Shown piece after piece: positions 10,041 through 17,499 of a stretch of DNA of 64,000 nucleotides (position 1 is the first letter of the stretch; every line of letters begins with the position of its first letter). The translations under genes and the position numbers were made by a program. The notes under the pieces are model-generated. The model did no database searches and was not told the DNA's origin. It saw only the letters and a program-made list of their open reading frames with translations. The stretch spans positions 1,302,001 to 1,366,000 of the forward strand of contig NZ_CP142422.1 of NCBI RefSeq assembly GCF_035974275.1. Direction: 5' to 3'. The stretch is from Chryseobacterium sp. MYb264. GTDB taxonomy: Bacteria > Bacteroidota > Bacteroidia > Flavobacteriales > Weeksellaceae.

Positions 10041-10081
10041 CTGTATTGTTTCAAAAATTATCACAAGCCATCACTCATCAC
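10027..10081 (-). promoter_or_regulatory. Antiterminator pairing segments of the ilv attenuator
   Basis: The minus-strand segment GTGATGAGTGATGG (10081-10068) covers the leader-peptide stop codon. It can pair with CCATTCTCATCAC (10039-10027), which is the 5' arm and loop of the terminator (8 contiguous pairs plus 4 more after a short bulge). A ribosome stalled on upstream Ile codons would leave this segment free and block termination. A ribosome reaching the stop codon would cover it and allow termination. Confidence 0.7.
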
Positions 10082-10131
10082 CGAAATCCGATAATGACAG
10101 AAATAACTATAATAATAATTGTGGTACTCAT
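10078..10131 (-). CDS. ilv operon leader peptide
   Basis: A 17-codon reading frame encodes MSTTIIIIVISVIIGFR followed by TGA. Nine of 17 residues are Ile or Val in two runs, including five ATT, one ATC and one ATA codon. It starts about 20 nt after a TANNTTTG promoter element and is followed directly by antiterminator and terminator segments and then ilvE. This is the classic layout of amino-acid attenuation, with ribosome stalling on Ile/Val codons reporting charged tRNA-Ile and tRNA-Val levels. Confidence 0.85.
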   Translation of the reverse strand: MSTTIIIIVISVIIGFR

Positions 10132-10149
10132 TCGCTTATATTAACAGTA

Positions 10150-10157
10150 CAAATGTA
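10150..10157 (-). promoter_or_regulatory. Bacteroidota -7 promoter element for the ilv operon
   Basis: The minus strand reads TACATTTG, an exact TANNTTTG match, 18 nt before the leader-peptide ATG. No clear TTG/TTTG -33 box is seen at the expected spacing. Transcription would start near 10143. Confidence 0.6.
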
Positions 10158-10402
10158 TAAACTTTATTGATGTTCCCGTAAAAAAGTTTTAGAAATCTCA
10201 TTAAAAATATATTAAAAAGGCCTTTTTTTACGATATTCACTAAAAGAAAAACTACCCGTAAAATATTGATATTCAAGAGATGAAAACTAGAAAAAATACG
10301 ATGTCTAAAATTTGGATTTTGAAACTTTTGTTTTGATCAATTTCATCTTTCTCATCTTTTCAGGATGTCTTTTTCAGAATCTGATCCCTTAAAAAACGTC
10401 GT

Positions 10403-11383
10403 TTATTTTCTAAAATAGCTCGGAACTACCCCAAATTTTTTCTTAAAAGCCGTTGCAAAATGCCTTGAATTTTTATATCCTACGAGCTCCGCTACATCAC
10501 TGATGCTTTTATTTCCTTCATGTAAAATTTCCTTGGCCTGCTCCATTTTGGCATCATTCCAGAATCCGAAAACTGTGGTTCCAAATAATTCTTTGAAACC
10601 TTTTTTTAATTTAAACTCGTTGGTTCCCACCATGTGAGCCAGCTCGATAAGGGAGCTTGTGGTATCTATATTTTCCAGCATATATTCCTTTACGGCATAC
10701 ATTCTCTCGACATCTGCTTTTGGAATGGGATAATGACTTTCATTATGATTTGTAAACTGTTCCAGCTGAAGTAAGATGAGCTCAATCACTTTCGCTTCCA
10801 GATAGATACGTTTAAAAATCCCTTTTCGGTTGCAGTTTAATATTTCCTGAATCAGCTGATACATATTGTAAGAGATCTGCTGGTTATGCTTATCTAGCAG
10901 ATCAGTTTTCCGGTTGTGAAGAGCCTCCCGAAAACGGCTGATCAAGGTCGATTCATCTGATAAAAAACGGTCAAAAAACGGGGGTGAAATATTGATCTCG
11001 AAAATCTGCATCGCCTCCGACATCCATTCCATTTCGCCTCTCAGCTGATGAGAATACACGATATTATGCTGATAATCATCGAAAGCAAAATTCCTCAGGG
11101 TACAGTCGCAGCTCGTTTTACTTTTACCTTTTAAGGCAAAATACATTTCGACTGTTTCGCCACTGCTTTCGAACTGCATTCTTATTTTTTCAGATAAATA
11201 GCCGTCCCCAAAGCCAATATGAACGTTCTCAAAATAGATTTCACGATAATATCCTTTACCAATCGGGAGATCCAGCTGGGTAACGCTTTCCTTAATATCA
11301 CCGTCTTCGGTGTAGTAAATGCTAAGATATTCTTTTTCAACAAGAACAGCATTTCTATTCTGATCATATAATTTTACATTCAT
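10403..11383 (-). CDS. PchR-like AraC-family transcriptional regulator
   Basis: A 326-residue regulator. The N-terminal ~220 residues lack a classical cupin motif but have the layout of PchR/YbtA-type siderophore sensors. The C-terminal ~100 residues form the double helix-turn-helix of AraC proteins: SLIELAHMVGTNEFKLKKGF is helix-turn-helix 1 and SISDVAELVGYKNSRHFATAF is helix-turn-helix 2, then FGVVPSYFRK. Family members bind the ferri-siderophore and activate receptor and biosynthesis genes. It diverges from the TonB receptor across a 420-bp region with two AT-rich inverted repeats, so it is the likely local regulator of the metallophore locus. Confidence 0.85.
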   Translation of the reverse strand: MNVKLYDQNRNAVLVEKEYLSIYYTEDGDIKESVTQLDLPIGKGYYREIYFENVHIGFGDGYLSEKIRMQFESSGETVEMYFALKGKSKTSCDCTLRNFAFDDYQHNIVYSHQLRGEMEWMSEAMQIFEINISPPFFDRFLSDESTLISRFREALHNRKTDLLDKHNQQISYNMYQLIQEILNCNRKGIFKRIYLEAKVIELILLQLEQFTNHNESHYPIPKADVERMYAVKEYMLENIDTTSSLIELAHMVGTNEFKLKKGFKELFGTTVFGFWNDAKMEQAKEILHEGNKSISDVAELVGYKNSRHFATAFKKKFGVVPSYFRK

Positions 11384-11471
11384 ACTGTTGCCTCTTTACA
11401 ATTAATCCGTATTGCGGACTTTTTTATCCTTTTGGGAAACCAGCCTCCGTTTTCTTCCTTTTACATTTGCA

Positions 11472-11479
11472 CAAAGTTA
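11472..11479 (-). promoter_or_regulatory. -7 promoter element for the AraC regulator
   Basis: The minus strand reads TAACTTTG, an exact TANNTTTG match about 90 nt upstream of the regulator ATG. No -33 TTG is visible, consistent with an activator-dependent or regulated promoter. Confidence 0.45.
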
Positions 11480-11498
11480 ATTATTATTTAGAATAATT
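11479..11498. promoter_or_regulatory. Inverted repeat next to the regulator promoter, candidate operator
   Basis: AATTATT (11479-11485) and AATAATT (11492-11498) are exact inverted copies separated by 6 nt. The repeat lies immediately upstream of the regulator -7 element on the minus strand. It could bind Fur or the AraC protein, but AT-rich DNA makes chance occurrence possible. Confidence 0.4.
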
Positions 11499-11771
11499 CT
11501 TAATAAAGAAAATATTTAGTCAGTTTTTGAATCATTGTGATCTATTTTCAAAGCCCTGAATAGATAAAATATAAACTAAAAAATTGTATTTCAGTATCTT
11601 AATACAAATCAATGCCAGAAAGTGTAAAGAAAAATTTATTATAAAAAACACTTCATTAGAGAAGAAAAATAAAGAGCATCTATAGTGATAAATTAAAAAA
11701 ATATCAAGCTAGAGCCCGAAAAATGCAGCTAACAATTATCAGGTATAAATAATTCTTCACAAGTTAAATTA

Positions 11772-11800
11772 TTATTTATATTTGGACTAATTATAAATAA
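11772..11800. promoter_or_regulatory. 9-bp inverted repeat overlapping the TonB receptor promoter, candidate operator
   Basis: TTATTTATA (11772-11780) and TATAAATAA (11792-11800) are exact inverted copies separated by 11 nt. They flank and overlap the -7 element TATATTTG (11777-11784) and end 3 nt before the receptor ATG. A protein bound here would block transcription directly. In the RNA it would also form a hairpin at the start codon. Confidence 0.55.
11777..11784 (+). promoter_or_regulatory. -7 promoter element for the TonB receptor and metallophore genes
   Basis: TATATTTG matches TANNTTTG 20 nt upstream of the ATG at 11804. This gives a very short 5' leader. No TTG box is seen upstream at normal spacing, so activation by another factor is likely. 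Confidence 0.5.
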
Positions 11801-11803
11801 GGA

Positions 11804-14194
11804 ATGGAAATATTTTTTAATCGTTTAAATACAAGTAAGGCAATATTTATGATTTTCGCCTGCACTACCGTATTTAATTTAATTGATGCTCAAACGATTA
11901 TAAAAATAAAAAAAGACAATAATATTCTTTTTTCTAAAGAAAAAATCACTGTTGAAGGAAGAGACAACACTTATGATTTAAATACCGACAGCAACGGACA
12001 GATTAAAATTTACGAAAAAGAAGGCAATTATTTTATTTTAATACATAATTCATCATACAGCAAAAGACGTTATCCTATAAAAATCACTTCCGATCACCAA
12101 TCGATTGAAATTGTCCTTAAAAATTCAGCACATGAGATTGAAGAGGTTACCCTTGAAGGGAATAAGTACTCTCCCATTCAAAAAATGAAGGAATCTCCCT
12201 ACACACCTGAAATCATTGATTTTAAAGAACTTAAAACGACTACCAAAACCGTTGTGGAAGCCTTAAATCTGGCATCAGGGATCCGCATTCAGCAGCAAGG
12301 AGGCATGGGAAGCACTCCCAATGTGATTCTTAACGGGATTGATGGTAAAGATGTACGCATTTTTGTGGATGAAATTCCGGTTTATCTCTTAGGACGCGGA
12401 TTTGAACTTCAGAACCTTACCACCAATATGATCGAACGTGTTGAAATATACAAGGGTATTATTCCTGTGCAGTTTGGAGCCGATGCGCTGGGTGGGGTCA
12501 TCAATATCGTGACCAAAAAGAGTGAAAAGGATATTTTAGGGATGAGCTATATGTACGGTTCATGGAATTCTCATGAAGCCACATTCAACGCTTCAGGTCA
12601 TCCGTTTGAAAATAAAAAAATCTATGCCGGATTTGATGCCGCTTACCGTCATTCAGACAATAATTACCGCATGGATGATGTGGATGTAGTTGTGGACGAT
12701 CTTTACAATACACGAAAAGGCCAGGCCAGAAGATTCAATGATCAGTATGATTTCGGAATGGCTAAAGTGCAGATGGGCATCAAAGATCTGAGCTGGGCAG
12801 ATGATCTCAGACTGATCGCTTCTTTCACTGAAACCTACAAAGAATGGCAGCATGGAGTTACCGCATTGAGACCATGGGGCGAGCCTTTTTCAAGAGAACA
12901 TACGTTCGGAGCGGCGATCAACTGGAAAAAATCGGATGCCGAAAAAAATAAATGGCAGATGAATGTCACTGCGGGATATAATTTTGAACATACTTACTTT
13001 GAAGATATTTCCTCCAGAATTTACTTTTGGGACGGCTCTTATATACAAGGCAGTACCAAAGGTGAAAGCGGACTTTACAGTCAGGGAAGAACTCCGAAAA
13101 TTAATCAGAATGTGTTCTATGCCAGAGAAAATGCCTTTTTCAAATTGGGAGACCAATATAAAATCAATATCAATCTATTGACAAGCCTTATGGAGCTCAG
13201 TGGAGAAGACCAGGCGGGTACGGCAACTTATGGAAAAGACCCCTTTACCATACCGCAGAAGTTATTTAATAATTTTCTTGGAGCCTCATTGGAATCAAAA
13301 TTTTTCCAAGGGCAGCTAACTTCCAATACTTCTTTCAAGCATTATTACAATCAGGTGAAAGGCGTTAGTTTTAAGATCAATAATGAATTTGATCAGCTGA
13401 ATTCGTCATCTTCTTCCGATATTGGTTTCGGTCAGGTATTCAAATGGACACCAACTTCTGTAATTTCTATTCTTCCGGGTTATGAATATACGGTACGACA
13501 GCCCGACAGCAAGGAAATTTTTGGAGATTATATTACGGTAAGTCCGAATCCTAATTTACAATCAGCTAAAAGTCATAATATCAATTTCAAAGTACAATAC
13601 CATTCGGTCAACAGGAAAATTTTTACGGGCATCGGAGCTTTTTACAGAAACTCAAAAAACCGCATCCTGCTTACTTCATTTTCCAATGCACTGGCTGCCT
13701 ATACCAATCTTTTAAAGACCTCTACCATCGGCGGTGAATGGTTTATGGAATATAAACTCAACAATAATGCAGGTTTCAATCTTAATGCAACCTATTTAGA
13801 TACCCGATTAAGAGGAACTGACAATTCAGGGATTTTCAATAGCGATTATATCGGGGCGAGAATTCCGAATACCCCTTACCTATTCGGAAATGCACAGATT
13901 TATTATAGGCTGGATCCGGGCGATCAAAAAAAATATTACCTCAGATTTCTATATACAGCTTCTTATGTGCACGAATATTTTCTTACCTGGGCCATGAATG
14001 GTATTAAATCTTCCAAGACTACCATTCCATCGCAGTTTGTCAATGATATTTCGATTTCTGTCAACTCCAAAAACGACCGTTGGAGTCTGGGAATAGACTG
14101 TAAAAATCTGACCAACGCAAAGGTATACGACAACTTCTCGGTACAGAGGCCGGGACGTAGCTTTTACGGAAAAATAACGTACTCATTCAACTAA
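11804..14194 (+). CDS. TonB-dependent outer-membrane receptor (siderophore type)
   Basis: A 796-residue outer-membrane receptor, probably for the ferri-form of the product of this locus. An N-terminal signal peptide ends near residue 30 (NLIDA-Q). A short carboxypeptidase-regulatory-like domain (about residues 30-110) follows. A TonB-box-like stretch is IEEVTLEG, and the plug domain contains NVILNGIDGKDVRIFVDEIP, ERVEIYKG and GADALGGVINIVTKK. The rest is beta-barrel ending KITYSFN. It is the first gene of the rightward locus, divergent from the PchR-like regulator and followed after 27 bp by a DUF4374 lipoprotein, a pairing typical of iron uptake in Bacteroidota. The substrate is inferred from context only. 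Confidence 0.9.
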   Translation: MEIFFNRLNTSKAIFMIFACTTVFNLIDAQTIIKIKKDNNILFSKEKITVEGRDNTYDLNTDSNGQIKIYEKEGNYFILIHNSSYSKRRYPIKITSDHQSIEIVLKNSAHEIEEVTLEGNKYSPIQKMKESPYTPEIIDFKELKTTTKTVVEALNLASGIRIQQQGGMGSTPNVILNGIDGKDVRIFVDEIPVYLLGRGFELQNLTTNMIERVEIYKGIIPVQFGADALGGVINIVTKKSEKDILGMSYMYGSWNSHEATFNASGHPFENKKIYAGFDAAYRHSDNNYRMDDVDVVVDDLYNTRKGQARRFNDQYDFGMAKVQMGIKDLSWADDLRLIASFTETYKEWQHGVTALRPWGEPFSREHTFGAAINWKKSDAEKNKWQMNVTAGYNFEHTYFEDISSRIYFWDGSYIQGSTKGESGLYSQGRTPKINQNVFYARENAFFKLGDQYKININLLTSLMELSGEDQAGTATYGKDPFTIPQKLFNNFLGASLESKFFQGQLTSNTSFKHYYNQVKGVSFKINNEFDQLNSSSSSDIGFGQVFKWTPTSVISILPGYEYTVRQPDSKEIFGDYITVSPNPNLQSAKSHNINFKVQYHSVNRKIFTGIGAFYRNSKNRILLTSFSNALAAYTNLLKTSTIGGEWFMEYKLNNNAGFNLNATYLDTRLRGTDNSGIFNSDYIGARIPNTPYLFGNAQIYYRLDPGDQKKYYLRFLYTASYVHEYFLTWAMNGIKSSKTTIPSQFVNDISISVNSKNDRWSLGIDCKNLTNAKVYDNFSVQRPGRSFYGKITYSFN

Positions 14195-14221
14195 ACAAAT
14201 TATCATAAAAAATCAAAAAAA

Positions 14222-15499
14222 ATGAAGAACAGACTTATTGCTTTAAGTGTCATGCTGCTGGCATTTGTTTCATGTAACAGCAAAGATGACGAGGCTACAG
14301 ATCCTTCAACAGACAGTGGTTCTGCCAATTTTGCTTTAATTACAAGACCACAGAATTCAGATGGAATGTCTTTTTCCGCTTATATGCAGAAAATTGAATC
14401 TCCTGATGTTACCGGAACCATAGACAATGCAAAAGCTCATGAAATATCGGCTTCTCATTCAGGAGGAGTGTACGAATTTCAGAAATCAGTTTTTGTTAAT
14501 GATTATCAAAACAAATCCATTACGAAATGGAGCCTATCAAACGCCAATAACGGCGAGAATAAAGGTTCGATCATGGTACCGGAACTTGGATTTCAGGGAA
14601 ATATTGCATTTAAAGATGAAAATACTGCGTACATCGGGGGATCAGGAAAAATCGTGATTTTCAACCCCAGTACCATGACAAAAACCGGAGTGATCGACTG
14701 GAGTTCAATGTCAAGAGTCGGGCAGGTGACCAACTTTCCGACGACCGGAGCCGCCATTCAGGCCGATGGAGTCACTGAAATTATCATCAACGGTAATTAT
14801 ATGTATGCCGCATTATATTATATGAATGATTTTAACACCTTCACTCCTGCTACAACAACCTGTGATATCCTTGTGATCGACCTTACGAAAGTGAACAATG
14901 CTTCAAGCAACAACGCAGATGCACTCGTAAAAATCATCAGCGATACAAGAGGATCATTTACAGGCGCATGGAATACCGGAGGCGGTGTCTATTATATGAA
15001 TAAAACGGAAAACGGAGACCTTTATGTGCTGTGTCACAATGTATTCGGAGGTGCCCGAAACATCATTGGTAAGCCGGCGTGTATGCTTAGAATCAAAAAC
15101 GGAGCTACCGAGTTCGATCCTGATTATTATTTTAATCTGGAAGCAGCCTCTCAAGGAAACGGCAATCCGGTGACCAATTTTGAATATTACGGAAACGGAA
15201 AATTCCTGGCAACAGTTCTGGATCCTTCAAAACTGGATCCATCCAACCCTTACTCATACAATACAGATGCGATTTTCCGCTGGTGGAGCTTTGATCTTAA
15301 TACGAAAACAGCAACAAAGGTAGATGACGACTATACCATCGGCGGAAAAGTGGCGAGATGCTATTTCTCCAATGGCTTTGCCTATGTGCCTTTTGCCAGT
15401 AAAACAAGCAATTATATCAATAAGATCAACTTAAGTACTTTAAGTAAAACCAAAACAATTACCACAACGGGGATGTCTCATATATTGAAGCTTAACTAA
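14222..15499 (+). CDS. DUF4374 surface lipoprotein (XusB-like siderophore binder)
   Basis: A 425-residue lipoprotein with lipobox LAFVSC (Cys about residue 19) followed by an acidic Asp/Ser-rich linker (NSKDDEATDPSTDS) suited to surface export. The remainder has repeated beta-propeller-like blades (for example NTAYIGGSGKIVIFNPSTM). It fits the DUF4374 family, whose Bacteroides member XusB is a siderophore-binding surface lipoprotein paired with a TonB receptor (from memory). Here it directly follows the TonB receptor, so it probably captures the ferri-metallophore. No PepSY-type XusC partner follows; a small DoxX-like membrane protein takes that place. Confidence 0.8.
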   Translation: MKNRLIALSVMLLAFVSCNSKDDEATDPSTDSGSANFALITRPQNSDGMSFSAYMQKIESPDVTGTIDNAKAHEISASHSGGVYEFQKSVFVNDYQNKSITKWSLSNANNGENKGSIMVPELGFQGNIAFKDENTAYIGGSGKIVIFNPSTMTKTGVIDWSSMSRVGQVTNFPTTGAAIQADGVTEIIINGNYMYAALYYMNDFNTFTPATTTCDILVIDLTKVNNASSNNADALVKIISDTRGSFTGAWNTGGGVYYMNKTENGDLYVLCHNVFGGARNIIGKPACMLRIKNGATEFDPDYYFNLEAASQGNGNPVTNFEYYGNGKFLATVLDPSKLDPSNPYSYNTDAIFRWWSFDLNTKTATKVDDDYTIGGKVARCYFSNGFAYVPFASKTSNYINKINLSTLSKTKTITTTGMSHILKLN

Positions 15500-15509
15500 C
15501 TGCATGACG

Positions 15510-15549
15510 AGGATTTGAGCATCTGATCACAACATCCGATGCTCATCCT
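15510..15549 (+). terminator. Hairpin after the DUF4374 gene, partial terminator candidate
   Basis: AGGATTTGAGCATC (15510-15523) pairs with GATGCTCATCCT (15538-15549) apart from a two-T bulge. Only a short T-rich tail follows. It may partly separate receptor expression from the downstream biosynthetic genes. Confidence 0.5.
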
Positions 15550-15587
15550 TTATCATGTTAAAACTTTTCTATTTAAAATCAAATATT

Positions 15588-16013
15588 ATGAGAAAAACGA
15601 TGACCATACTGCGATATATTTTTGCGGTAGTTCTTATCCTTTTCGGAATTATAGGAACTTATGCCATGATCACAGAAGGCTACAACCCGCAAAGCGAGGG
15701 AATTTTATTATTCGGAAAAACCTTCAGGCAGCTGCACGATGCTATTATGATGAGCTACTTGGGTGTTATTGTCCGTGTGGCACAACTGATCGCCGGAGTA
15801 TTGCTTTTAACCCGAAAATACTGGTGGATCGGTCTGCTGTTCTACCTTCCGTTTGCGGTCAATATTTTCCTGATTCACATCATTCATGATATGCCGCCTG
15901 CGCATCCCGGGTTTTTCGCTTCAGGAATGATTGTCTCACTAATGAATTTCATTTTGGTGTTGTATGAAAAAGACCGACTGAAGCAACTTATCGTCAATCC
16001 TCAGAAAAAATAA
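15588..16013 (+). CDS. Small four-helix membrane protein, DoxX-like
   Basis: A 141-residue integral membrane protein, starting MRKTMTILRYIFAVVLILFG at 15588. An ATG 33 bp upstream is in frame but gives a charged extension and is less likely. Four hydrophobic helices are visible, at about residues 8-28, 58-77, 81-100 and 110-130, with an HDMPPAHPG loop before the last helix. The general plan resembles DoxX/DoxD-like proteins. Function is unknown. It stands 5 bp before the flavin monooxygenase gene and follows the uptake pair, so a role at the inner membrane in uptake or redox is possible. Confidence 0.65.
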   Translation: MRKTMTILRYIFAVVLILFGIIGTYAMITEGYNPQSEGILLFGKTFRQLHDAIMMSYLGVIVRVAQLIAGVLLLTRKYWWIGLLFYLPFAVNIFLIHIIHDMPPAHPGFFASGMIVSLMNFILVLYEKDRLKQLIVNPQKK

Positions 16014-16018
16014 ACAAA

Positions 16019-17470
16019 ATGGCCGATCATCAAAAAATATACGAAGTCATTATCGTAGGATCAGGATTTTCGGGAATTTCGATGGCGATAAGCCTGAAGA
16101 AATTGGGAATTGATTCTTTTTTCATCATGGAAAAAGCCAAAGACATAGGCGGAACCTGGAGGGATAACAGCTATCCGGGTGCGCAGTGTGATGTGCCGTC
16201 TGCTCTTTACAGCTATTCTTTTGAACCCTTTCCAGGATGGAAGAAAAAATGGTCGGATCAGCCTCAAATTCTTGATTATCTCCGCTTTAATGTAGAAAAA
16301 AACGAACTGGATAAACATATCTTTTATGAAAAAGAGTTTTGTTCATCTTTATTTAAAGCAGAGCAGGGAATCTGGGAAGTGAAGACCAAGCAGGGTAATG
16401 TTTACCTCACAAAATCATTAATTATGGCAATCGGGCAGCTTCATCATCCGAAAATCCCTGATATTAAAGGCAAAGAAATCTTCGATGGAATCAGTTGGCA
16501 TTCTGCCCGGTGGAATCATGATTTTGATATCAGTGGAAAACGTATCGGTGTGATAGGAAATGCGGCCAGTGCGATCCAGTTTATTCCTGAAATCATTGAT
16601 AAAACTAAATCTCTGACGGTTTTTCAAAGAAGTGCCAAATGGTTACTGCCCAAGAAAAATACGTTATACAGTAAAAACCTTCAGCGAAAACCATTTCTGC
16701 TGAATTGGGACAGATATTCCAATAACGCATTCAATGGGATATTTTATCATTTAATGGGCCAGAACCCGATCTGGAAAAAAATGTGGCAGCAGGTGAGCTT
16801 AAGCCATCTGAAAAAGCATATTAAGGATCCTGAACTTCTGAAGAAGCTGACCCCGGACTATCCGATGGGAGCGGTGCGCGTGCTTTTATCAGATGAATAT
16901 TATCCGGCCATGGCAAAAGAAAAGACTGAGCTATGCACAGAAGGTATCTCACATTTCGTGAAAGATGGAATTGTAACGAGTTCAGGCAAAGAAATTCAAT
17001 TGGATGCCGTTATTTATGCAACGGGATTTGAAAGCAATCCTTTTCTGAAAGACCTTGATATCCACGGAATAAACGGGATCTCCATCAGTAACGCCTGGCA
17101 AGAGTCTACGGAAACCTATCTCGGAATCACCACAGCCGGTTTCCCAAATTTCTTTATGATGTTTGGACCGAATACGAATCTTGCGCACAGCTCCGTCCTT
17201 CTGATGATTGAAAGCCAGACCCGATACATTACAGAATGCCTGACCTACCTTTCAGCAAACCGACTGAAATATATGGATGTAAAACCTGAGTTTCAGCAAA
17301 AATTTACCCGACAGGTCAATCAAAGAATGAAGAAAAAAGCCTGGGTGCAGGTAAAAGACAGTTGGTACAAAAACGGAGATATCATCCTCAACAATTGGCC
17401 CGGCAAAGCTAAAGAATATCAAAAACTAACAAAGAAGATAGACGAATCTGCCTATACTTTTTGTCCGTAA
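16019..17470 (+). CDS. Flavin-containing monooxygenase, Baeyer-Villiger type
   Basis: A 483-residue FAD/NADPH oxygenase. The FAD-binding motif IIVGSGFSGISMAI begins at residue 9. The second Rossmann motif IGVIGNAASAIQFI lies near residue 180. Between them is a Baeyer-Villiger fingerprint-like stretch, FDGISWHSARWN (about residues 153-164), with N where P or D is usual. A C-terminal ATGFESNP motif is typical of the wider family. It is the first enzyme gene of the biosynthetic run, 29 bp before the FAAL gene. It may oxidise a ketone, sulfur or nitrogen on the product. N-hydroxylation for metal binding is also possible, though it does not look like an ornithine or lysine hydroxylase. Confidence 0.8.
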   Translation: MADHQKIYEVIIVGSGFSGISMAISLKKLGIDSFFIMEKAKDIGGTWRDNSYPGAQCDVPSALYSYSFEPFPGWKKKWSDQPQILDYLRFNVEKNELDKHIFYEKEFCSSLFKAEQGIWEVKTKQGNVYLTKSLIMAIGQLHHPKIPDIKGKEIFDGISWHSARWNHDFDISGKRIGVIGNAASAIQFIPEIIDKTKSLTVFQRSAKWLLPKKNTLYSKNLQRKPFLLNWDRYSNNAFNGIFYHLMGQNPIWKKMWQQVSLSHLKKHIKDPELLKKLTPDYPMGAVRVLLSDEYYPAMAKEKTELCTEGISHFVKDGIVTSSGKEIQLDAVIYATGFESNPFLKDLDIHGINGISISNAWQESTETYLGITTAGFPNFFMMFGPNTNLAHSSVLLMIESQTRYITECLTYLSANRLKYMDVKPEFQQKFTRQVNQRMKKKAWVQVKDSWYKNGDIILNNWPGKAKEYQKLTKKIDESAYTFCP

Positions 17471-17499
17471 CAAATTAAAATTAAACTCATAAAACTAAT

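Larger units (their letters stand above)
11384..11803. other. Divergent regulatory region between AraC regulator and TonB receptor
   Basis: This 420-bp, very AT-rich stretch has no gene. It contains a -7 element for each direction and two inverted repeats that overlap or abut those elements, listed separately. It is the obvious place for iron and PchR-type control of the whole locus. Confidence 0.7.

Noticed and set aside
9065..10054. Longer ilvE start at 10054
   Set aside because: The extension would be encoded by the terminator region and has no similarity to aminotransferases; the attenuator explains this DNA.
11384..11470. Riboswitch or small RNA upstream of the AraC regulator
   Set aside because: Only a 4-bp hairpin with a T-run is visible; there is no known aptamer pattern.
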